Origin: CAYNHQ01 sp964397255
GTDB taxonomy: Bacteria; Bdellovibrionota_G; JALEGL01; DATDPG01
Length of the DNA stretch: 64,000 nucleotides
Assembly: GCA_964397255.1 (NCBI GenBank)
Contig: CAYNHQ010000002.1
Coordinates: forward strand, 372,001 to 436,000
Direction of reading: 5' to 3'
Under the pieces are notes generated by a model. It had not been told where the DNA came from. It did not search any database and worked only from the letters and a program-made list of their open reading frames with translations. The position numbers and the translations under genes were made by a program. How positions within the stretch are numbered: the first letter of the stretch is position 1; the number at the start of each line of letters is the position of its first letter. This document shows, one piece after another, positions 57,553 to 64,000 of this stretch.

Positions 57553-59655
57553 GTGCGTGAAATTGCTCCAGCTTTGCTTCGCCAACTCAATGAAACAGCG
57601 GGCCGATTACTCAACGGAGTGCCTGGCTCTCACCGGCGAGACGCCATAGATGGCCGAGCCGTCACCCCTCGCTACCATACGAAGGAGCACCTTCCCTACT
57701 CGACGTCCGAATTGGATATCGGGCGATCGCCCGACGTAGAAACCCTCCAAAAAGGGACGGATTACCTCTTTTCTCTCCAACATGAGAAGGGCTATTGGGA
57801 GGGAAGAGTTTACGACAATGTCACGATCACTTCGGAGTACGTCATGTTTCTCCGATTCCTAAACCGCCTGGATCGATCGACCATTGAAAGAGCAAAAGAG
57901 ACGATTCTTAAGGATCAACTTCCCGATGGAGGGTGGGCGATTTATTACGGCGGACCTTCCGATCACTCCGCGACGGTGGAAGCGTATTTCGCCCTCAAAC
58001 TTTGCGGTTTAACTCCAAGGCATCACGCTCTCGTTCGAGCTCGAAAACTGATTTCAACTCGCGGTGGAATTCCAACGACGCGAGTTTTTACAAAAATAAA
58101 TCTGGCGATGTTTGGCCTCTACCCGTGGAGCCGAGTCCCGATCATCAATCCGGAACTCATGCTTCTGCCTCGCAAGGCCCCGATCAATATCTACGAGTTT
58201 TCCAGCTGGTCGCGCGCCGTGATCATTCCGCTGCTCATCATTTTTGACAAGAAGCCGGTCCGTAAACTTCCCAAGGCGCATCACTTGACGGAGTTGGGAG
58301 ATCCTGTCGGTGAAAAGCGTTCGAAGCTTCCAATTGCTCGACTGCTTCGAAGAAAGCACTGGACGCTCGAACAAATTTTTGAACTCGGCCAATCCGCGCT
58401 TGGAATCTACGAAAAAATTCCGCTTAAACCTCTTCGGAAAAAGGCGCTCGTCGAAGCCGAAAAATGGATTCTCGCGCATCAAGACCACTGCGGTTCCTGG
58501 TGCGGCATTTTTCCGGCGATGGCCAATTCCATTATTGCCCTTCATCTCCGTGGAAAATCTCTTGAAGATCCCATTCTCAAAAAGGGCCTTGCCGCGCTCC
58601 GGTCGTATGGAGAAGAAACAAAAGAAACATTCCGAATGCAGTCGACAATATCGCCCATTTGGGATGCGGCGATCGCTTCCTATGCGCTTCAGGAGGCGGG
58701 GGTTTCTCCGGCTCACGAAGCCATCTCCCATTGTTCGAAATGGCTTCTGGGCCGTCAGATTCTGGATGTATACGGAGATTGGCGATTTAAGGGCCGCGCC
58801 GCCCGGCCCGGCGGCTGGCCCTTCGAACATGAAAATTCGCATTATCCCGATATCGACGATTCGGCGCTCGCGATTTTGGCTTTGCTTCCTTCCGAACGGC
58901 TGCCGAAGAAATCGAAGGAAATTACATTTGCCATCGATCGAGGAATTGAATGGTTGTTGGGCATGCAGGGGAGTGATGGCGGCTGGGGAGCCTTTGATCG
59001 CGACAACAACCGTCAGCTTCTCAATGAAATTCCATTCGCCGATCTTAAATCTCTTTTGGATCCAAGCAGTCCCGATGTGACCGGACATGTGATTGAAGCT
59101 CTCGGCGCGGCGGGATACGAACGATATTCTCAACCGATCGATCGGGCGATCGAATATTTGGAAAAGTCACAGGAATCGAACGGCTCCTGGTATGGGCGTT
59201 GGGGTGTGAACTATCTTTATGGAACGGGAGCGGTACTCAGTGGCCTCGCATATGCGGGCGAGAATATGAATCGCGCATACATCCAGAAGGCATCCAAGTG
59301 GCTGGAGTCGGTCCAAAATACCGACGGCGGCTGGGGGGAGTCCTGCGCTTCGTACGATAAAGGGACGTATCTTCCTCTTGGAAATTCGACTGTGAGCCAA
59401 ACCGCCTGGGCGCTCCTGGGCCTACTTGCCGCACCCAAGAGCAATGAAGAAGTCATTCGCCGAGGGGTTGCATATTTAATTGAAATGCAGGAAGCCGACG
59501 GAAGTTGGAATGAACCGGAGTGGACCGGCACGGGTTTCCCCAAACACTTTTATCTTCGCTACGACTACTACCGAATTTATTGGCCCGTCATGGCTTTGGC
59601 CCGTTACGTGAAATGCCATCAGCCCGCTCAACCCCGCTCCCCTGGCCACGCATAA
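57553..59655 (+). CDS. shc: Squalene-hopene cyclase
   Basis: 700 residues from GTG 57553. It cyclises squalene to hopene, the first hopanoid step, at the membrane. QW repeats are visible (e.g. QHEKGYWEG, LPDGGWAIYYGG, GSDGGWGAFDRDNN, ESNGSWYGRWG, NTDGGWGES, EADGSWNEPEW). The acid motif is DIDDS at 433-437 (usual DXDDT). The end FYLRYDYYRIYWPVMALARY is typical. Longer than many SHCs at the N-terminus. It is monocistronic or first of a plus-strand run. Confidence 0.93.
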   Translation: MREIAPALLRQLNETAGRLLNGVPGSHRRDAIDGRAVTPRYHTKEHLPYSTSELDIGRSPDVETLQKGTDYLFSLQHEKGYWEGRVYDNVTITSEYVMFLRFLNRLDRSTIERAKETILKDQLPDGGWAIYYGGPSDHSATVEAYFALKLCGLTPRHHALVRARKLISTRGGIPTTRVFTKINLAMFGLYPWSRVPIINPELMLLPRKAPINIYEFSSWSRAVIIPLLIIFDKKPVRKLPKAHHLTELGDPVGEKRSKLPIARLLRRKHWTLEQIFELGQSALGIYEKIPLKPLRKKALVEAEKWILAHQDHCGSWCGIFPAMANSIIALHLRGKSLEDPILKKGLAALRSYGEETKETFRMQSTISPIWDAAIASYALQEAGVSPAHEAISHCSKWLLGRQILDVYGDWRFKGRAARPGGWPFEHENSHYPDIDDSALAILALLPSERLPKKSKEITFAIDRGIEWLLGMQGSDGGWGAFDRDNNRQLLNEIPFADLKSLLDPSSPDVTGHVIEALGAAGYERYSQPIDRAIEYLEKSQESNGSWYGRWGVNYLYGTGAVLSGLAYAGENMNRAYIQKASKWLESVQNTDGGWGESCASYDKGTYLPLGNSTVSQTAWALLGLLAAPKSNEEVIRRGVAYLIEMQEADGSWNEPEWTGTGFPKHFYLRYDYYRIYWPVMALARYVKCHQPAQPRSPGHA

Positions 59656-59696
59656 CGCGATTGACAGAGCATGATTTTGGCGATACGCCATAAGTC

Positions 59697-60158
59697 GTGA
59701 CGGGGGGAAAGTCATTTTCTATTTTGCGTTTTTGCGTCCTTCTTGTTCCGACAGTGGCATGGGCGGGTTGGTTTCCCGTTTCGCCGGAAAAAGCGGCAGC
59801 CCAGCAATGCCAGAAAGAAGTCACCGACTCATTAAAAAAGCGCTTAGTGGATGTCGGCTACAGGGATATTCGAGTCGGGACAAAAAACTGGAGAGACTTC
59901 AAAGACAATTGGTGCGATGCCGCTCGGAAGGATTTTCCAAGAGCACTTTTTGGTATTTTTGACATTTACAAACCGGAAAAGCTTCGATCAGTCAGCCGTG
60001 TGGTCATTGGTGCCGGCTATTTGCCGGGTTATTGGTTGCATCCGTCGGGTGATTCTTTCGTGATTGATATCGTGGTCACTTGGGAGACCGACAAAGAGGG
60101 AAAAAACTACTATGTTGCGCCATTACCCCCTTCTTTGACCGCCCGCCAACTTCCCTAA
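59697..60158 (+). CDS. Small secreted hypothetical protein
   Basis: 153 residues from GTG 59697. Signal peptide (ILRFCVLLVPTVAWAG), then WFPVSPEKAAAQQCQKEVTDSLKKRLVDVGYRDI with two cysteines (QQCQKE, DNWCDAA). No known domain recognised. It follows shc by 41 bp on the same strand. Confidence 0.6.
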   Translation: MTGGKSFSILRFCVLLVPTVAWAGWFPVSPEKAAAQQCQKEVTDSLKKRLVDVGYRDIRVGTKNWRDFKDNWCDAARKDFPRALFGIFDIYKPEKLRSVSRVVIGAGYLPGYWLHPSGDSFVIDIVVTWETDKEGKNYYVAPLPPSLTARQLP

Positions 60159-60258
60159 AAGTCGCCGCCTGAAGGCACAATGTATTCTCGGACCTGAATG
60201 TCGCGTTTTTCTTGCAGGTGCGACAAAATTGGGTACGCTCTGGTGAAGGAGGAGTTTC

Positions 60259-60528
60259 ATGCGATATTTTATTTGGGTTCTTGCGGCCATGGGCCTGTTT
60301 GTGTTTGCTCAATCCGCGTCCGCTTATGAGAAATCCAGTTGGTACCGCTACCAACCGCTTCGAATGAGCGAAACGTTCGCGCCCTGCCAGTCATGGCGAA
60401 TGGCTCGAGATGGAATGGGATATGTCTGCGCTTGGCCCGGGATGACGGTTCAGATTCCGAGTCAATCCGACTATCAGATGCTCGAGCAACGCGTGCGCGA
60501 ACTGGAACGAAAACTAAGCGGCCAATAG
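60259..60528 (+). CDS. Small secreted protein
   Basis: 89 residues with a GGAGGAG site 4-5 nt before ATG 60259. Signal peptide (FIWVLAAMGLFVFAQSASA), a Trp/Tyr-rich stretch with two Cys (FAPCQSWRMARDGMGYVCAWPG) and a C-terminal coiled coil (MLEQRVRELERKL). No family recognised. It is likely exported and disulfide bonded. Confidence 0.7.
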   Translation: MRYFIWVLAAMGLFVFAQSASAYEKSSWYRYQPLRMSETFAPCQSWRMARDGMGYVCAWPGMTVQIPSQSDYQMLEQRVRELERKLSGQ

Positions 60529-60595
60529 TCAAGATCTGCTTTCCTAAACGTTGTTACATACGTTAGGATTCCTCTCTGACTTACAAGGAGAGGCC

Positions 60596-61186
60596 ATGAC
60601 GGGTTTATTGGTTCTAGTCGTTTTAGTCGCGTTTGTTTTTTTCTTTGTAGTCGGGATTTACAACAAGCTGGTCTTTCTTCGAAACGGCTATAAGAATGCT
60701 TTTTCGCAGATCGATGTCCAGCTCAAACGGCGCTACGATTTAATTCCAAATCTGGTGGAAACGGCCAAGGCCTATCTAAAACATGAACGGGAGACGTTGG
60801 AAGCGGTCATTGCCGCTCGAAACGCAGCCTCATCCGCGGCGCAACGGGCTTCGGCAAATCCGGGTGATCCATCGGCCATTCAGCATTTGAGTGGTGCCGA
60901 AGCAGCACTTTCCGGAGTCCTTACGAAATTCTTTGCGGTTTCCGAAGCCTATCCCGACCTCAAAGCCAATGAGAATATGAAGCAACTTACGGAAGAGCTC
61001 AGTTCCACGGAAAATCGAATTGCTTTTGCCCGCCAAGCCTTCAACGATGCGGTTATGATTTACAACAACACGCGGGAGGGATTTCCCGGAAACATGATCG
61101 CGAATCAATTCCAATTTCAACCCGCGCAGCTTTGGGAGATCGAAGCGACGGAAGAGCGAGCGGCTCCCAAAGTGAAATTCACCTAG
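60596..61186 (+). CDS. lemA: LemA family protein
   Basis: 196 residues from ATG 60596 (AAGGAG site); a frame from 60551 lacks support. N-terminal membrane anchor (LLVLVVLVAFVFFFVVGIYNKLV), then the LemA signature FLRNGYKNAFSQIDVQLKRRYDLIPNLVETAKAYLKHERETLEAVIAAR and a helical bundle ending NDAVMIYNNTREGFPGNMIANQFQF. The M48 peptidase gene starts 6 bp downstream; LemA-M48 pairs are common, though the function is unclear. Confidence 0.95.
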   Translation: MTGLLVLVVLVAFVFFFVVGIYNKLVFLRNGYKNAFSQIDVQLKRRYDLIPNLVETAKAYLKHERETLEAVIAARNAASSAAQRASANPGDPSAIQHLSGAEAALSGVLTKFFAVSEAYPDLKANENMKQLTEELSSTENRIAFARQAFNDAVMIYNNTREGFPGNMIANQFQFQPAQLWEIEATEERAAPKVKFT

Positions 61187-61192
61187 AATTCT

Positions 61193-63121
61193 TTGAATTT
61201 CTTCGAGCATCAACGGCAACGGCAGCGGAACACCACGCTCCTCATTTTGCTGTTCGTTTTCGCTGTGCTGTCGACGGTCCTCATCACGAACGCCACCGTC
61301 GCCTTTCTTTTTCAATGTTTCGATTCTCGTTTGTACTCCCGAACGTTTTGGAACCCTGTAATTCTATTTTGGACCACACTGACTACGCTCACCGTGATTT
61401 TCGGAGGAAGCCTCTATATGTGGAACATCCTCTCCGCCGGAGGTCACGCCGTCGCGCTTCGTCTAGGTGGAAGGCGGGTCGATTTACAGCCTACCGATGT
61501 CGAGGAGCAAAAACTCCGAAATGTCGTCGAAGAAATGGCCATCGCGGCGGGGACCCCTGTGCCAAAAATTTTTGTCCTCGACAATGAGGATGGAATCAAT
61601 GCTTTTGCTGCCGGCTATGCGCCAAGTGACACGGTGGTAGCAGTCACCCGGGGGACTCTTCAGAATCTTTCGCGCGATGAACTTCAGGGAGTGGTGGCCC
61701 ATGAGTTCAGCCATATTCTTCATGGCGATGTTCTTTTCAACATGCGTCTTCTCGCCGTCCTTCATGGCATCATGATCATTGGGATCACGGGGAGAATGAT
61801 TCTCCGTATTCTTTCCGAAGGAGATCGGTATTCCCGCCGATCTCGCGTGGGGAACGGCCTCCTTGTTTTTTTAGCCTTCGGCATCGCTCTGGTTGTAATC
61901 GGCTACATCGGTGTTTTCTTTGGGACTCTTATAAAAGCTGCCCTTTCCCGACAGCGCGAATTTTTGGCCGACGCGTCCGCCGTACAGTTCACGCGAAATC
62001 CGAATGGTATCGAGGGCGCTTTGAAAAAGATCGGGGGGCTTACCATCGGAGGCCGAATTCACGATTCGCATGCCGAAGAAATGAGCCATCTCTTTTTTGG
62101 AAACGCGCTTCACGATTCCTGGTTTTTTTGGTTTTCCACTCATCCGCCGGTGGAAGAACGCATCCGGCAAATCGACCCCTCTTTTGATGGAAAAATTCCA
62201 TACGTAGCGCCGATCGGTGGTTCCCCTGGCCTGAATCCTCAATTGGCGAACCTTCGCCCCAGTGTGGCCATACCCAGTGGGTTCGATGTCTCGGCTATCG
62301 CGCCCAATATGGTTTATGCGGGTACGGTCGTTCATCACATCGGAAAAGTAACGTCAGAAAATATCGACCGCGCACGATTTTTTGTTCAAAATCTTCCCGA
62401 GGAATTAAAAGAGGCTTCTCATGAGCCGGCAGGGGCGCGGGCGCTTATTTATGCGCTTCTCCTTTCGGAAGGAAGCATCCAATTCAATCAACTTAAACTG
62501 CTACGGGAACAGGAAGGAGAGGCCTTTGCAAACCGAGTCGAATCCCTTCGAAAACAGTATGAGGGAGTGGGACCCAATTCACGACTTCCCCTCGTCGACC
62601 TATCGCTGCCGGCGTTACGCCGAATGACGAAAGAGGAAATCGCGGCCATGGGAAAAACATTCCGCGCCTTTCTTGCGCTCGATGAACCGATTTCGTTACC
62701 ATCCTTTATGATCGTCAAAGCGCTTCACCGTCATTTGCTTGGTGCGCAAGCGGGACGCCCGTCTCTCTTACAGTTTTATTCCATCCAACCCATTCTGCCG
62801 GATTGTTCCGTGGTTCTCTCCGCTCTGGCCTACCATGGAAACGATACAGACGAAGGAGCCGGAAGAGATTTTTCGGCGGGAATCGGGCGCCTCGGAGTCA
62901 CCAATTTACCGATGATGAAAAAAGATCTTTGTTCCGTTCATTCCTTCAACCAAGCCCTGGATCGAATTTCGAGAGCCGTCCCACGCCTCAAAGAACGCCT
63001 CGTGGATGCATGTGCGACCGCCGCGTCTGTGAACGGCGCCGTCCGAACTCAGGAAGCGGAACTCATCCGCACCGTCGCCGATACGCTCGACTGCCCTCTT
63101 CCCTCCCTCCTTACGGTGTAA
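61193..63121 (+). CDS. M48-family membrane metallopeptidase
   Basis: 642 residues from TTG 61193. Two N-terminal membrane helices, then the zinc site HEFSH at 170-174 (AHEFSHILHGDVLFNMRLL), the third ligand region EFLADASAVQFTRNPNGIEGAL, further helices around 195-245, and a long cytoplasmic C-terminal domain not found in HtpX. It is co-transcribed with lemA. Probably degrades membrane proteins; the large extension is unusual and of unknown role. Confidence 0.92.
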   Translation: MNFFEHQRQRQRNTTLLILLFVFAVLSTVLITNATVAFLFQCFDSRLYSRTFWNPVILFWTTLTTLTVIFGGSLYMWNILSAGGHAVALRLGGRRVDLQPTDVEEQKLRNVVEEMAIAAGTPVPKIFVLDNEDGINAFAAGYAPSDTVVAVTRGTLQNLSRDELQGVVAHEFSHILHGDVLFNMRLLAVLHGIMIIGITGRMILRILSEGDRYSRRSRVGNGLLVFLAFGIALVVIGYIGVFFGTLIKAALSRQREFLADASAVQFTRNPNGIEGALKKIGGLTIGGRIHDSHAEEMSHLFFGNALHDSWFFWFSTHPPVEERIRQIDPSFDGKIPYVAPIGGSPGLNPQLANLRPSVAIPSGFDVSAIAPNMVYAGTVVHHIGKVTSENIDRARFFVQNLPEELKEASHEPAGARALIYALLLSEGSIQFNQLKLLREQEGEAFANRVESLRKQYEGVGPNSRLPLVDLSLPALRRMTKEEIAAMGKTFRAFLALDEPISLPSFMIVKALHRHLLGAQAGRPSLLQFYSIQPILPDCSVVLSALAYHGNDTDEGAGRDFSAGIGRLGVTNLPMMKKDLCSVHSFNQALDRISRAVPRLKERLVDACATAASVNGAVRTQEAELIRTVADTLDCPLPSLLTV

Positions 63122-63127
63122 GGCAAA

Positions 63128-63195
63128 CTACTCAGGCTGGTGGCAAACCACCTCGACGTTATTGCCGTCGGGATCGAGAACAAACGCACCGTTTA
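63128..63195 (-). pseudogene. Relic of a VOC/glyoxalase-family gene (C-terminal end)
   Basis: On the minus strand, ~22 codons read LNGAFVLDPDGNNVEVVCHQPE then stop (TAG at 63128-63130). GAFVLDPDGNNVE-VCH is the C-terminal end of VOC-superfamily proteins. No upstream part of such a gene remains: the frame joins the 3' end of the BtuF-like gene at once. So it is the leftover of a deleted gene. Confidence 0.7.
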
Positions 63196-64000
63196 AAAGG
63201 TCATCTTCTCAAACGCGGCAGCATGTAACATCGCCAGGCGCGAGAAAATACTCGGATCCAAAATAGCCGCAAGGATCTCAGCCGAATCGACAATGCGTGG
63301 CCCGGAACGGTTAAAAAAGGCATTCCCATCTGCAAGATATACCTGATGTTCCCGAGCAGCCAGCCAATGAGAGGGAAGAAGAGATCGAATTCGAGAGATT
63401 TCTTTTCGAGTTTGAGAAAGAGAGAAACCGCAAGGCTTTACTACAACGATATCGGCTTCGAGCTTCTCAAGGTCATTATCCTGCAGAGGAACTGATTTTT
63501 CTCCTCGTTTTGGCCCCAGCGAAATGCCGCCGGCGATTTCTACTAACTCACTCATCCAAAGCCCGCCTAGCATAACCGGGTCGAGCCATTCAATAGCGAC
63601 TACTCTCGTTTTCTTCTGGCTCCTTTTTTCACGAATCTCTTCCAGACGAGATTTCAATTCGCGCAAAAGAGGTTTGGAGTCACGGTGAATAGCCACACCG
63701 ATTTGATTTATGTTCTCCCAAATGTCATCGAGTGTCGTGGGGTGAAGAGTGACCACATTGATAGGATGATCGACGATGGTTTCGAGAGCCTGGCAAAGAT
63801 CCGACGTGGAAACCGCGCAAACCTCGCAGAGATCCTGTGTCACAATGACATCTGGCGAAAGCTCGCGAAGTACTACCCCATCAATTTCATAAATCGAGAG
63901 TGAATCAGCGATTCGTTTTTGGATCGATCGATCAATTTCTTTACTCGAACCATGAATGTTCGTTCGTGTCTTTGTGATACGAGGGAGACTTTCAACGTCC
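63193..64000 (-). CDS. BtuF-like cobalamin/iron-siderophore binding protein (partial, N-terminus beyond window)
   Basis: The frame is open from 63193 to the window edge (~269 codons). It reads LRELSPDVIVTQDLCEVCAVSTSDL, a BtuF hallmark, then WENINQIGVAIHR, VAIEWLDPVMLGGLWMSELVEIAGG and VYLADGNAFFNRSGPRIVDSAEILAAIL. The N-terminus with a signal peptide lies beyond the window. This is the periplasmic-binding-protein class III fold used for cobalamin or cobinamide uptake. ABC transporter genes may follow upstream outside the window. Confidence 0.88.
   Translation of the reverse strand, partial: DVESLPRITKTRTNIHGSSKEIDRSIQKRIADSLSIYEIDGVVLRELSPDVIVTQDLCEVCAVSTSDLCQALETIVDHPINVVTLHPTTLDDIWENINQIGVAIHRDSKPLLRELKSRLEEIREKRSQKKTRVVAIEWLDPVMLGGLWMSELVEIAGGISLGPKRGEKSVPLQDNDLEKLEADIVVVKPCGFSLSQTRKEISRIRSLLPSHWLAAREHQVYLADGNAFFNRSGPRIVDSAEILAAILDPSIFSRLAMLHAAAFEKMTF

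Noticed and set aside
63128..63195. Extension of the BtuF-like protein into the VOC-like end
   Set aside because: The BtuF-like frame stops at 63193; the VOC-like codons lie in a different continuation after the stop, so it is a separate relic and not a fusion.
1..64000. CRISPR arrays, rRNA genes and origins of replication
   Set aside because: No regularly spaced direct repeats with unique spacers, no rRNA-like sequence and no DnaA-box cluster were seen.

Overview
The window looks like a chromosome fragment of a Gram-negative (diderm) bacterium. It encodes a TolC/HlyD/ABC-2 export set, lipoproteins with lipoboxes, a CpoB-like coordinator, a LysM protein and a squalene-hopene cyclase. The gene order dprA-topA-trmFO-xerC, selA, the dedicated J-protein/Hsp70 pair and the cysteine-containing C-terminal sorting-like tails recall deltaproteobacterial-type lineages (Myxococcota, Desulfobacterota or relatives). 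That placement is inference from gene content only.

Layout. Positions 1-5.8 kb: a minus-strand export operon (TolC, HlyD, two ABC ATPases, two ABC-2 permeases, the last cut by the window edge). 5.8-9.9 kb: small housekeeping and hypothetical genes (DMT permease, DUF1326, a secreted GxxH-type protein, an SRPBCC protein, a truncated COG4705 membrane protein). 9.8-14.7 kb: a DapB-like reductase lacking the usual catalytic His, a lipoprotein with an atypical cytochrome-like tail, a glycosyltransferase-TPR fusion and a HEAT-like protein. 14.7-22.3 kb: two tandem paralogous secreted beta-helix proteins, an RnfD-like protein fused to Cys-rich Sel1-like repeats, and a CPA2 antiporter.

22.3-35.2 kb is a mosaic accessory region next to tRNA-Glu(UUC). 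It holds an HTH/Doc toxin-antitoxin pair, an MntA/HepT-like pair, an isochorismatase-fold hydrolase, an IS1182-family element, a GST, a DNPH1-like hydrolase, phage-associated small genes, an XRE regulator, a lipoprotein of eight 54-residue repeats, and a large serine recombinase whose stop codon lies inside the tRNA-Glu gene. At least six copies or fragments of the tRNA-Glu 3' end (or its T-arm) are scattered through the region, mostly just upstream of single minus-strand cargo genes. A 20-21 bp direct repeat at 28.12 and 35.08 kb brackets the recombinase segment. One tRNA-Glu copy is split in its T-loop by a 90-nt structured insert. This repeated-integration structure is the most interesting thing in the window.

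35.2-39.3 kb: tRNA-Lys(UUU), an F420-NADP-reductase-like gene with an internal deletion, and two unrecognised secreted proteins, one of 911 residues with three novel N-terminal modules. 39.3-57.3 kb: one co-directional minus-strand run of fifteen genes (selA, HNH, small ORF, pgeF, cpoB-like, LysM, dprA, topA, trmFO, xerC, J-TPR protein, dnaK-like, class V aminotransferase, serA, purA) with many 4-bp overlaps. It looks like one long operon or a few nested ones joining tRNA modification, DNA topology, chaperone and serine/purine synthesis functions. 57.3-64 kb: a long hairpin, then plus-strand shc, two small secreted proteins, the lemA-M48 peptidase pair, and at the edge a BtuF-like binding protein with the relic of a VOC-family gene beside it.
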